This document shows, one piece after another, positions 1 to 6,094 of a stretch of DNA of 11,308 bases; position 1 is the first letter of the stretch; every line of letters begins with the position of its first letter. Under the pieces are notes generated by a model. The model saw nothing but the letters and a program-made list of their open reading frames with translations, did not search any database and had not been told where the DNA came from. Location of the stretch: contig CALMLJ010000640.1 of assembly GCA_937868025.1 (NCBI GenBank), positions 1 to 11,308 on the forward strand, written 5' to 3'. Made by a program: the position numbers and the translations under genes. Source of the stretch: an uncultured Acidimicrobiaceae bacterium. GTDB taxonomy: Bacteria; Actinomycetota; Acidimicrobiia; Acidimicrobiales; Microtrichaceae.

Positions 1-119
1 TCCCCGATCAGTCCGCGGCGGGCGGGGGCTTCGGGCCGAGCTGACGGCACGCGGCTGCTCGATCTGGGTGCGCTGCACCGAGCGTGGGGCAGCGACCCGC
101 TCGGAGGAGCCGGTGCGAG

Positions 120-806
120 ATGATGGTGGAGATGGAACCGAACACGGGAACCCACGACGTCGGTGAGCCCGGCGTCGGCGACCGCTACCGGGACGCGCGC
201 CTGCGGATCACCGCCCTGCTCGAGCCCGTGAACGACTCGGCATGGGACACCCCCGTCGACGCCTGCACCGGTTGGCGGGTCCGCGACGTCCTCGCCCATC
301 TCGTCGGCGTGATCGAGGACGCCGCCGCCGGCCGGCTCAGCGGGCCTCCCGACCCGGTCCAGACGGCCGCAGAGGTCGACCGTCATCGTGACGATGACCC
401 CCGAGAACTCCTGCGCACCTGGTCCGCCATCGCTCCGCCCTTCGAGTCCGCCATCACCGACCGATCGACGTGGCCCGCCCTCATCGACGTGGTGTCCCAC
501 GAACACGACCTCCGCACCGCCCTCGGTTCGCGTGCCCACCGTGACCACCCCGACATCGCCCTGCTCGCACGGTTGCTCACCGGCGGGATTCCCGGTGACG
601 TGCTCGTCGACTTCGGTGACGAGCACAACCCCGACACCGCCGAGGGCCTCCGGCTCCGAACCGATCATTTCGAGTTCTTCCGCCTCCGGCTCGGTCGACG
701 GTCCCGCCGACAGGTGGCCCGTCTCGACTGGAGCGACGACCCCGAGCGGGTCCTCGATGCGATGTTCGTGTTCGGACCGGCGACTACCGACCTCGACGAG
801 GGCTGA
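120..806 (+). CDS. Maleylpyruvate isomerase-family (DinB-like, mycothiol-type) protein
   Basis: A 228-residue protein of the maleylpyruvate isomerase / mycothiol-dependent enzyme superfamily (TIGR03083-like). These are DinB-fold helical-bundle proteins that bind a divalent metal and, in studied members, use mycothiol as thiol cofactor. The N-terminal block TGWRVRDVLAHLVG (residues 50-63, with H60) and the second block VSHEHD (125-130, with H127 and H129) match the metal-site regions of the family. The C-terminal part FEFFRLRLGRRSRRQVARLDW (184-204) followed by FGP (218-220) is also typical. Start choice: ATG at 120, ten bases after GGAGGAG (103-109); a GTG at 84 has no such site and ATG at 123 is possible. 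The real substrate is unknown, since most homologues are named only by family. It converges on the FAS1 gene with a strong hairpin between them. The family call is secure and the reaction is not. Confidence 0.85.
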   Translation: MMVEMEPNTGTHDVGEPGVGDRYRDARLRITALLEPVNDSAWDTPVDACTGWRVRDVLAHLVGVIEDAAAGRLSGPPDPVQTAAEVDRHRDDDPRELLRTWSAIAPPFESAITDRSTWPALIDVVSHEHDLRTALGSRAHRDHPDIALLARLLTGGIPGDVLVDFGDEHNPDTAEGLRLRTDHFEFFRLRLGRRSRRQVARLDWSDDPERVLDAMFVFGPATTDLDEG

Positions 807-872
807 CGAACCCACGCCCGGCCTCACGCTCCGTGCCCACGCCACCTTGCCCGCACGTGACCGATGACGCGG

Positions 873-904
873 ACGGGCCCGGGTCGAATCCGACCCGGGC
901 CCGT
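873..904. terminator. 14-bp hairpin shared by convergent genes
   Basis: A perfect 14-bp inverted repeat (arms 873-886 and 891-904, loop aatc). It lies 66 bp past the stop of the plus-strand isomerase-family gene and 40 bp past the stop of the minus-strand FAS1 gene. There is no clear U-tract on either side, as is usual for actinobacterial terminators. It probably acts in both directions. Confidence 0.75.
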
Positions 905-944
905 CGATGCCGGTACGTTCGGGGCCCGATGGCCCCGGTCGTCA

Positions 945-1535
945 TCAGCCGTTGGCGGCGGTGATCACCGAGTCGAGGACGTGGATCACACCGTTGGAGG
1001 CAACGATGTCGGTCGTCACGACCTTGGCGCCACCAACGGTGACCTCGCCACCGTTGACCTCGACCTTGAGCTTGCCGCCACCGAGGGTCTCGATGGAGGT
1101 GCCGGCCGCGGCCACGGCGTCAGCGGCCATGATCTTGCCGCTCACGACGTGGAGCTTCAGCACGTCGGCGAGGGCTCCGGTCGGGTCGGCGGCGAGCGCC
1201 TCGAGCGTCGCAGCATCGACCTTGGCGAAGGCCTCGTTGGTCGGGGCGAACACGGTGAAGGGGCCCTCACCGCTCAACGCCTCGGCGAGGCCGGCCTTGC
1301 CCACGAGGTCGACGAGGGTCGAGAAGTCCGGGTTGCCGGCGGCGATGTCGACGATCGTCCCCGACGCCTCGGGCGCCTCGGTCGTGGCCGGAGCCTCGGT
1401 GGTGTCGGGTGCCTCGGTCGTCGCCGGTGCCTCGGTGGTCGTGGTGTCGTCGGCGGTGTCGGAGTCATCCGAGCAGCCGGCGGCGAGCAACGCGACCGGG
1501 AGGGTCAGAACGGCGAGGGCACGAGAAATACGCAT
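945..1535 (-). CDS. FAS1 (fasciclin) domain lipoprotein
   Basis: A 196-residue surface lipoprotein. Residues 1-21 form a signal peptide ending in the lipobox LAAGC, with C21 as the predicted lipidated cysteine. Residues 22-57 are an acidic, Thr/Pro-rich spacer with repeated TTEAP units. Residues 58-194 form one FAS1 domain with the H1 motif FTVFAPTNEAF (93-103), the central LKLHVV block (126-131) and the H2 motif GVIHVLDSVI (182-191). FAS1 domains mediate adhesion or protein contacts. The closest known parallels are mycobacterial MPT70/MPT83, whose genes are SigK-controlled. The ATG is seven bases after AAGGAG on the minus strand. The gene lies 83 bp downstream of the ABC ATPase gene on the same strand, but a promoter-like element sits just upstream (1568-1597), the same as the one before the ABC operon. 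Single-domain size and architecture are normal for bacterial FAS1 lipoproteins. Confidence 0.95.
   Translation of the reverse strand: MRISRALAVLTLPVALLAAGCSDDSDTADDTTTTEAPATTEAPDTTEAPATTEAPEASGTIVDIAAGNPDFSTLVDLVGKAGLAEALSGEGPFTVFAPTNEAFAKVDAATLEALAADPTGALADVLKLHVVSGKIMAADAVAAAGTSIETLGGGKLKVEVNGGEVTVGGAKVVTTDIVASNGVIHVLDSVITAANG
1375..1446 (-). repeat. Four 18-bp tandem units coding the TTEAP linker
   Basis: Four imperfect 18-bp units (1375-1392, 1393-1410, 1411-1428, 1429-1446), each starting gcctcggt on the plus strand. They encode (A/D/T)TTEAP hexapeptides in the spacer between the lipidated cysteine and the FAS1 domain. The number of units sets how far the domain stands off the membrane and could vary by slippage. 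Confidence 0.85.
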
Positions 1536-1567
1536 GGCAAAGCTCCTTGGGAGATGGATTGCCCGTA

Positions 1568-1597
1568 CTTCGTTCGGACCCGCCGGTCCGGATGCAC
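1568..1597 (-). promoter_or_regulatory. ECF-type promoter-like element upstream of the FAS1 gene
   Basis: On the minus strand this reads CATCC (1594-1590), 17 bases, then CGAAG (1572-1568). The spacing matches extracytoplasmic-function sigma promoters. The 30-bp block is identical at 27 of 30 positions to 4605-4634, upstream of the ABC operon. Transcription would start near 1561, giving a leader of about 25 bases that contains the AAGGAG site. The CATCC core recalls the -35 reported for mycobacterial SigK, which controls FAS1 genes; this is from memory, unchecked. Confidence 0.6.
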
Positions 1598-1618
1598 GAA
1601 TCTTCGCGACGGCGTGAT

Positions 1619-2299
1619 TCAGCCGTCGAGACGACCGTCGCGGATGTGGACCGTGCGGTCGGCGTAGTGGGTGATGCGATCGTCGTGGGTCACGATGATC
1701 GCCGCCGTGCCCCGCGACTTCATCTCGTTCTGGATGAGCTCCATCACCTGCTCGCCGAGCTTGGAGTCGAGCGCGCTCGTCGGTTCGTCGAACAGCACCA
1801 GCGTGGGTTCGTTCATCAGCGCTCGGCCGATCGCGACCCGCTGACGCTGGCCACCCGACAGCTGCTCGGGGAGGTTGTTGCGCCGATCGGTCAGGCCCAG
1901 CTCCTCGAGCAGAGTGTCGGCCCGGTCACGGGCCGCCTGGCCGGTCCGTCGGCCGAGCTCGTCGACGACGAGGAGGTTCTCACGAGCGGTCAGGAACGGG
2001 ATCAGGTTCACCGACTGGAACACGAAGCCGATGTTGCTCTGGCGGAACTCGGTGAGTTGGCGGTCGGAGTACCCGCTGATGCTCGTGCCCGCGACCGTGA
2101 CCTCGCCCGACGTCGGAGCGAGGATGCCGCCGGCAATGGAACACAACGTCGTCTTGCCCGAACCGGACGGGCCGATGAGGGCGACGATCTCGTCGGACCC
2201 GACCGTCAGGTCGATGTCGGCGAGCGCAATGATCTCGTCGTCACCGACCTGATAGGTCTTCGTGACGTCGTCGAGGTGGAGGGCGGGGTGGTCGGTCAT
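1619..2299 (-). CDS. ABC exporter ATP-binding protein (LolD/MacB type)
   Basis: A 226-residue ATPase that would power the two FtsX-like permeases encoded just upstream. Motifs are complete: Walker A GPSGSGKTT (43-51), Q-loop Q95, signature LSGGQ (147-151), Walker B LVLFDE (167-172), D-loop SALD (175-178) and H-loop H205. Length and the run GFVFQSVNLIPFLTARENLL (91-110) place it in the LolD/MacB/FtsE branch, which works by mechanotransmission on substrates outside the membrane rather than by classical import. The ATG at 2299 overlaps the TGA of the second permease (ATGA), so translation is probably coupled. It is the last gene of the operon, with the FAS1 gene 83 bp further on. Nothing in the sequence identifies the substrate; candidates are lipids, lipoproteins or peptides. 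Confidence 0.95.
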   Translation of the reverse strand: MTDHPALHLDDVTKTYQVGDDEIIALADIDLTVGSDEIVALIGPSGSGKTTLCSIAGGILAPTSGEVTVAGTSISGYSDRQLTEFRQSNIGFVFQSVNLIPFLTARENLLVVDELGRRTGQAARDRADTLLEELGLTDRRNNLPEQLSGGQRQRVAIGRALMNEPTLVLFDEPTSALDSKLGEQVMELIQNEMKSRGTAAIIVTHDDRITHYADRTVHIRDGRLDG

Positions 2300-3393
2300 G
2301 TCGAGGTCCCGATGGCTGAGGCTGGATCGATACGGAGCACGCGTCGGAGCGAGAACGATGCGCCGAGCACCGACGCGAGGAGGAGCAGAGCGAGGGAGGT
2401 TCCGACCCGTGCGGGGGTCAGGGTGAAGGGGATGCTGTCGGCGGGCAGGGCCGCCTCGAACACGATCGCGACCACGCTGGCGATGACGCCGGCGATCAAC
2501 GACAGGACGACGGCCTGGGTGATCACCGCCGCGAAGATCGAGCGGTTGCGGGCGCCGATCGCCTTGAGCACGCCGTACAGGCCGACCCGCTCGCCGGTGA
2601 GCAGTGCGAAGAACAGAGCGACCACGGCGGCAGCGATGACCACGGTCAGACCGATGATCTGCTGGAGCACGCCGCCCCCCGTGTCGGGGATCGCGTCGGC
2701 GGCGGCCGCCCGGGTCACCGTCGACGTGGACCCCGTCGCTTCGTCGATGGCACGTGCGGTCGCTGCGGGTGTCGAGGTGTCGACGACCACGACCTGGGTG
2801 GCACCCTCGGGGAGCACAGCGTCGGGCTTGTTGGCCGCGACGACCTCACGGAGCGACGCCGACGACACGAGCATCGTCGGCTGGGTCTGGAAGCCGACGT
2901 CGTCGGCGAAGCCCGCGACCCGAAGCGGGGTCCGGGCGGCACCCACCTCGATCACGGTGCCGACCCGCACACCGCGGTCGCGAAGGGTCGAATCGACCCA
3001 GGCATCACCGTCGGGCATCGAGTCCGGCAGGCCGGCGAACGGACGGTCGTAGCCGACGACGACGACGTCGATGAGGTCACGGGGTGCCGCGTCGGGCAGC
3101 CGGCCGCCGAGCTGCACCAGGCCGAGCGAACCGGTCGCTGTGACACCGTCGGTCGCAGCGATCGCCGCGACGGTGTCGGCGGGGACGAGGCTCTGGGGGA
3201 TCGACTCCTCCGAGGTCGCCGAGAACACGATGAGGTCGGCGCTCTGGGAGCGCAGCAGACCGTCGTTGTTGGCGTTCAGCCCCTCGACGAGGCCGCTCAG
3301 CAGGAGCAGCAGCGAGCCGAGCAGGAAGAGGATCGCCGTGGCCGCAGCGAAGCGGCCGGGACGACGCCGCAATTCGCGCCATGCGAGTTTCAT
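2296..3393 (-). CDS. FtsX/MacB-type ABC permease, second subunit
   Basis: A 365-residue permease with the four-helix FtsX/MacB layout. TM1 is at about 15-36, followed by a large extracellular domain (about 37-242), then TM2 (243-266), TM3 (286-312) and TM4 (329-348). The tract YGVLKAIGARNRSIFAAV (273-290) is the cytoplasmic coupling region between TM2 and TM3, and the C-terminal LRIDPASAI is the usual ending. The ATG at 3393 was chosen because it overlaps the preceding gene's TGA by four bases and opens the typical MKLAWRELRRRPGRF amphipathic N-terminus. The frame stays open upstream to 3723, but that stretch encodes an Arg/Pro-rich shadow of the first permease. It differs clearly from the first permease, so the pair probably forms a heterodimer like LolC/LolE. 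Substrate is unknown. Confidence 0.92.
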   Translation of the reverse strand: MKLAWRELRRRPGRFAAATAILFLLGSLLLLLSGLVEGLNANNDGLLRSQSADLIVFSATSEESIPQSLVPADTVAAIAATDGVTATGSLGLVQLGGRLPDAAPRDLIDVVVVGYDRPFAGLPDSMPDGDAWVDSTLRDRGVRVGTVIEVGAARTPLRVAGFADDVGFQTQPTMLVSSASLREVVAANKPDAVLPEGATQVVVVDTSTPAATARAIDEATGSTSTVTRAAAADAIPDTGGGVLQQIIGLTVVIAAAVVALFFALLTGERVGLYGVLKAIGARNRSIFAAVITQAVVLSLIAGVIASVVAIVFEAALPADSIPFTLTPARVGTSLALLLLASVLGASFSLRRVLRIDPASAIGTST

Positions 3394-4511
3394 CGGCCCG
3401 CACCTCCCCCGCCGGTTGCCTGGTTCGGGTCGATCGCGAGGACCCGGCGGATGGACGCGACGGCCGACACCACCCCGAGCACCACGAGGGTCGTCACCCA
3501 GAACCCCACGTTCGTCGGCTCGAACCGGAGCCGGAGGCTGCCCGTCTTTCCTCGTGTCAGCAGGGCGAACCCGCCGACCGCGATGCCGAGCCCGACGCCG
3601 AGCACGAGCGACACCTGAACGAGGAGCGCCTCCACCAGGCGACGGGCCGGAGCTCCGAGGGCCCGGAGCAGCACGAGGGAACTGGCCTTCTGGAAGGTGA
3701 GGATCAGGAAGAACAGCCCGCACACGAGTGGGACCACGAGTCCGAAGAGGACGAGGATCACCGTGAACGACTGCTTGATCGACTCGATGCCGGGGTTGAG
3801 TTCGGCGGCGTCGACGCGCGACAGCGCGTCGATCGATTCGTCGGCACGGTTGAGCCGCGTGGTGAGCTCGGCGACCGTCGTGCCACTGGCGGGCGACACG
3901 CCCAGCACATTGGGCACGTCCAACGTCGCGGCCGGATTCCGCGTCTGCAGGACGGTGAGGTACGTGTCCGCCGTCGTGAAGACGGTCGGCAGCACGTTGA
4001 TGCCGACGTCGTCGGCGAGCCCGACGACCTCGAGATCGATCCCGGCTGGTTGCACCGTCACGGTGGACCCGATGCCGAAGCCGTCCTCTTCGTTGCCGGC
4101 GTTGGCGACGACCTCGCCGGGGGCCTCGGGGAGACGGCCTTCGAGCAGCGGGCCGGGGCCGCCGAGGTCGGGGTCGGAGTAGCCGAGCACCGAGGTCGCC
4201 TGGGTGTCACCACCGGCCTCGATCGGGAACGTCCCCTGGTAGATGGCGGCGATCCCACCGATGCCCTCGGTCGCCCGCACTTTCTCCTCGAGTTCGGGGC
4301 TCACGGAGCTGCTCTGGGGAAACCGGCGCCCGTCGACGTTGAACACGAGCACGGGCGCGGTCTGGTGACGCACGCCGCCGACGAACTGCCGGATCAGGGA
4401 GTTCTGGATCGCCGATTGGAACAGGATCAGGAACGCCAACAGCGCAACGGCGGCGATCAGGAGACCGAAGCGGACCTTTGATCTTCGAATCTCGCGGAGA
4501 GCCAAGAACAC
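3390..4511 (-). CDS. FtsX/MacB-type ABC permease, first subunit
   Basis: A 373-residue membrane protein and first gene of the three-gene exporter operon. TM1 is at about 14-34, preceded by the positively charged MFLALREIRRSKVRFG. A large MacB-like extracellular domain follows (about 36-248), then TM2 (251-273), TM3 (295-317) and TM4 (334-355). LLRALGAPARRLVEALL (281-297) is the cytoplasmic coupling segment, and RRVLAIDPNQA near the end is characteristic. The start is a GTG at 4511, ten bases after GGAGG on the minus strand. The stop overlaps the next gene's start (ATGA). The extracellular domain seems to share the segment G.ADDVG...LPT with the second permease (GFADDVGFQTQPT there), so the two are distant paralogues. 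A promoter-like element lies at 4605-4634. Confidence 0.93.
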   Translation of the reverse strand: MFLALREIRRSKVRFGLLIAAVALLAFLILFQSAIQNSLIRQFVGGVRHQTAPVLVFNVDGRRFPQSSSVSPELEEKVRATEGIGGIAAIYQGTFPIEAGGDTQATSVLGYSDPDLGGPGPLLEGRLPEAPGEVVANAGNEEDGFGIGSTVTVQPAGIDLEVVGLADDVGINVLPTVFTTADTYLTVLQTRNPAATLDVPNVLGVSPASGTTVAELTTRLNRADESIDALSRVDAAELNPGIESIKQSFTVILVLFGLVVPLVCGLFFLILTFQKASSLVLLRALGAPARRLVEALLVQVSLVLGVGLGIAVGGFALLTRGKTGSLRLRFEPTNVGFWVTTLVVLGVVSAVASIRRVLAIDPNQATGGGGAGR

Positions 4512-4604
4512 GACGCAGTTTCCTCCCCGAACGGGTCAATTCCCAAACCGAAGTCGACGCTCGAGCGGCCAGCACCGGATGGGCGGAACAGTGGTACCCC
4601 GGTC

Positions 4605-4634
4605 CTTCGTTCGGACCCGTCGATTCGGATGCAC
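4605..4634 (-). promoter_or_regulatory. ECF-type promoter-like element upstream of the ABC operon
   Basis: The minus strand reads CATCC (4631-4627), 17 bases, then CGAAG (4609-4605). The block matches 1568-1597 at 27 of 30 positions. It lies about 94 bp before the GTG of the first permease, giving a predicted leader of roughly 85-90 bases. Conservation of this block in otherwise unlike flanks argues that it is functional. Confidence 0.6.
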
Positions 4635-4682
4635 CTGGTCGCCAGCCGACCAGGTCGTGGATCGTCCGGCGCTGAACGCGGA

Positions 4683-4709
4683 CGGAGGGCCCAACGAATG
4701 GGCCCTCCG
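4683..4709 (-). terminator. Second hairpin after the Hsp20 gene
   Basis: An 11-bp perfect stem (4683-4693 with 4699-4709) and a five-base loop, lying 55 bp past the Hsp20 stop. Together with the hairpin at 4731-4756 it would separate Hsp20 transcription from the ABC operon promoter about 50 bp further downstream. There is no U-tract. Confidence 0.65.
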
Positions 4710-4730
4710 ATTACGAGCGACGACTCGGTT

Positions 4731-4756
4731 GGTCCGGCCGGTGGTGCGGCCGGACC
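4731..4756 (-). terminator. First hairpin after the Hsp20 gene
   Basis: A 10-bp perfect stem (4731-4740 with 4747-4756) and a six-base loop, starting only seven bases after the Hsp20 stop codon. It is likely the primary terminator or a 3'-end stabilising structure. Confidence 0.6.
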
Positions 4757-4763
4757 GGCGCGA

Positions 4764-5231
4764 TCATGCAGCCGGCGTCGGTTGCTCGATCGACATGCGT
4801 TCGGCACTCGACGCGTCGAGCGCCGACGGTTCGACCGGGGCCGTGGCGATGCTGATCTTGCGGGGCTTGGCGCGCTCGGAGATGGGCACCCGCAACACGA
4901 GGACCCCGGCGTCGTAGCCGGCACGGACCCGATCGGTGTCGAGTGTGTCGCCGAGAACGATCTGCCGACTGAACACACCGCGAGGTCGCTCGGCGGCGAC
5001 GTAGTCGCGATGCCCCTCGGGTTGGGGACGCTCGGCGCGGACCGTGAGCACGTTGCGCTCGACGTCGATGTCGATCGAGTCGGCGCTCACCCCCGGAATG
5101 TCCAGCTCGATGACGAACTCGTCACCGTCGCGCCACGCATCCATCGCCATGGCGGCGGGACGTGCCGCGGTGCCCAGGAGCTGCTGGGTGAGCCGGTCGA
5201 GATCACGGAACGGATCGGTGCGCATCAACAT
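4764..5231 (-). CDS. hsp20: Small heat-shock protein, Hsp20/alpha-crystallin family
   Basis: A 155-residue ATP-independent holdase chaperone that binds unfolding proteins in the cytoplasm. The alpha-crystallin domain spans about residues 31-126, from [17 protein letters not shown] to the conserved GVLVLRVP (109-116). It is followed by KPRKISI, whose ISI (126-128) resembles the C-terminal IxI anchor used in oligomer assembly. The N-terminal [17 protein letters not shown] is typical of the family. Start choice: ATG at 5231, nine bases after AGGAGG; ATG at 5225 is poorly spaced, and an upstream ATG at 5276 would put the AGGAGG inside the gene. The C-terminal tail after residue 130 is Ala/Ser/Glu-rich and probably disordered. 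It is divergent from the HspR-like gene, which probably represses it. Confidence 0.95.
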   Translation of the reverse strand: MLMRTDPFRDLDRLTQQLLGTAARPAAMAMDAWRDGDEFVIELDIPGVSADSIDIDVERNVLTVRAERPQPEGHRDYVAAERPRGVFSRQIVLGDTLDTDRVRAGYDAGVLVLRVPISERAKPRKISIATAPVEPSALDASSAERMSIEQPTPAA

Positions 5232-5290
5232 GGTTCGTTGCCTCCTGACGTGACGTTGGGATGAATCGACAGTCACTCATTGCTTATCTG

Positions 5291-5319
5291 TTGCGACTGC
5301 CATAGATTTAGGATATTCA
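5291..5319 (+). promoter_or_regulatory. Promoter-like boxes for the HspR-like gene
   Basis: TTGCGA (5291-5296), a 17-base spacer, then TATTCA (5314-5319), in one of the few AT-richer patches of the window. Transcription would start near 5326, about 30 bases before the ATG at 5357. The boxes fit a housekeeping sigma promoter. They overlap the oppositely oriented Hsp20 boxes and the inverted repeat at 5305-5323. Confidence 0.5.
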
Positions 5320-5323
5320 AATC
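5305..5323. promoter_or_regulatory. Candidate operator between Hsp20 and HspR-like genes
   Basis: An inverted repeat GATTT-N9-AAATC whose nine-base centre lies on the -10 boxes of both divergent promoters. Such a position suits repression of both genes. It is not a clear match to the HAIR sequence (CTTGAGT-N7-ACTCAAG) bound by HspR in Streptomyces and mycobacteria, so the assignment is tentative. Confidence 0.35.
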
Positions 5324-5338
5324 GGCGACAGGTTGCAA
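5310..5338 (-). promoter_or_regulatory. Promoter-like boxes for the Hsp20 gene
   Basis: On the minus strand, TTGCAA (5338-5333), a 17-base spacer, then TATCCT (5315-5310). Transcription would start near 5303, giving a leader of about 70 bases before the ATG at 5231. The -35 box is the centre of a 10-bp palindrome GGTTGCAACC (5331-5340), which could also be a protein-binding site. Confidence 0.5.
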
Positions 5339-5356
5339 CCAGTTCGGAGCGGTTCC

Positions 5357-5650
5357 ATGGCCAACGGCGAAGACGATCCGACGAGGGGTCTCTACGGGAT
5401 CTCGGTCGCGGCCGAGCTGGTCGGCAACGGCGAGCAGAACATTCGCCTCTACGAGCGACGGGGCCTCGTGACCCCGGCCCGATCCGCCGGCGGCACCCGT
5501 CGCTACAGCGACCACGACCTCGGTCGGCTGCGGCGGATCGCCGAACTCCTGGCCGACGGGCTGAACCTGGCCGGGGTGGGCCGGGTGCTCGAGCTCGAGG
5601 ACGAGATCGGTCGGCTCCGGGCCGAACGAGACGCCGGCGACCGGCGCTGA
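5357..5650 (+). CDS. HspR-like MerR-family transcriptional repressor
   Basis: A 97-residue MerR-family DNA-binding protein. GLYGISVAAELVGNGEQNIRLYERRGLV (11-38) is the helix-turn-helix. TPARSAGGTRRYSDHDLGRLRRI (39-61) is the wing and second helix pair. GLNLAGVGRVLELEDEIGRLRAE (68-90) leads into a short dimerisation coiled coil. The ISVAAEL, SAGGTRRYS and NLAGV-R-LELE segments are characteristic of HspR, the heat-shock repressor usually found in the dnaK operon. There is no C-terminal effector-binding domain, as expected for HspR. The ATG at 5357 is preceded by GGAG with seven-base spacing; an upstream TTG at 5333 is less likely. Being divergent from Hsp20, it probably represses that gene and itself, with derepression on heat shock. 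A different MerR ligand cannot be excluded. Confidence 0.85.
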   Translation: MANGEDDPTRGLYGISVAAELVGNGEQNIRLYERRGLVTPARSAGGTRRYSDHDLGRLRRIAELLADGLNLAGVGRVLELEDEIGRLRAERDAGDRR

Positions 5651-5668
5651 CGCCCTCGGCGTCAGCGC
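5644..5668. terminator. Hairpin holding both convergent stop codons
   Basis: An 11-bp perfect stem (5644-5654 with 5658-5668) and a three-base loop ctc. The TGA of the HspR-like gene (5648-5650) and the TGA of the opposing CxxC-protein gene (complement of 5662-5664) pair with each other in the stem. It probably works as a two-way terminator. Confidence 0.65.
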
Positions 5669-6090
5669 GACGGCCAGGTCAGGCGCTCGCGCCGGATCGC
5701 CTCGTCGAGGGCCTCGACGAGGCGATCGACCGACCCCGCGCACGCGTCGAGATCGGCCGGCATCAGGAGGTGCACGATGCCGTCGGTGGTCTCGGCGACG
5801 ACTCCGGGAGCAACGTCGCCCGTCGCGGCACGGACCTCGGGCGGTTGGTCGTCGCGGTGGTACGCGTCGAACGGCACGGGGAGGCCGTCGCGGCACGTCC
5901 GCCACTCGGATCGTTCGCGGACGAGCCCGTGGGTGATGTCGCAGAGCGAGCAGTGCGCCCGCCCGAGGCGGGCACCGACCCAGTAGGTGAGTTCACCCCG
6001 GAGCGAGCCGTCGGCGTCGTACACCCCGATGAGCCTGACGACGTGGGTCGCGGCCTCGGTGGAGGGCACGTCGGAACGGTCGGTCGGCAC
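5662..6090 (-). CDS. Uncharacterised CxxC protein (CSLCDITHG motif)
   Basis: A 142-residue soluble protein whose function I do not recognise. It has no signal peptide or membrane helix. Notable segments are RLIGVYDADGSLRGELTYWVG (19-39), then RAHCSLCDITHGLV (44-57) with C47, C50 and H54, then WRTCRDGLPVPFDAYHRDDQP (63-83) and the hydrophobic strand GIVHLLMP (104-111). C47, C50 and nearby His/Cys could form a metal or thiol-redox site, but this is inference. Start: GTG at 6090, four bases after the TGA of the DUF1275 gene, chosen for the tight spacing that suits reinitiation. There is no strong ribosome site, and GTG at 6069 is an alternative. It is the last gene of a three-gene minus-strand unit and converges on the HspR-like gene with only 11 bases between the stop codons. 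Confidence 0.75.
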   Translation of the reverse strand: MPTDRSDVPSTEAATHVVRLIGVYDADGSLRGELTYWVGARLGRAHCSLCDITHGLVRERSEWRTCRDGLPVPFDAYHRDDQPPEVRAATGDVAPGVVAETTDGIVHLLMPADLDACAGSVDRLVEALDEAIRRERLTWPSR

Positions 6091-6094
6091 GCGC

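Noticed and set aside
1..119. A possible C-terminal tail of an upstream gene (open frame 3-44 ending in TGA) before the first gene
   Set aside because: Only 13 codons, Gly-rich, with no motif; it cannot be told from chance.
1409..3052. A 547-codon open frame on the plus strand, antisense to the ATPase and second permease
   Set aside because: It is Arg/Ser/Asp-rich with no recognisable domain, and is the expected shadow of high-GC genes that carry full family motifs on the minus strand.
3394..3723. An N-terminal extension of the second permease overlapping the first
   Set aside because: The ATGA overlap at 3390-3393 and the typical permease N-terminus fix the start at 3393.
3381..4481. A 366-codon plus-strand open frame opposite the first permease
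   Set aside because: It is rich in Glu, His, Arg and Gly without hydrophobic core patterns; the opposite strand encodes a clear FtsX-type permease over the same interval.
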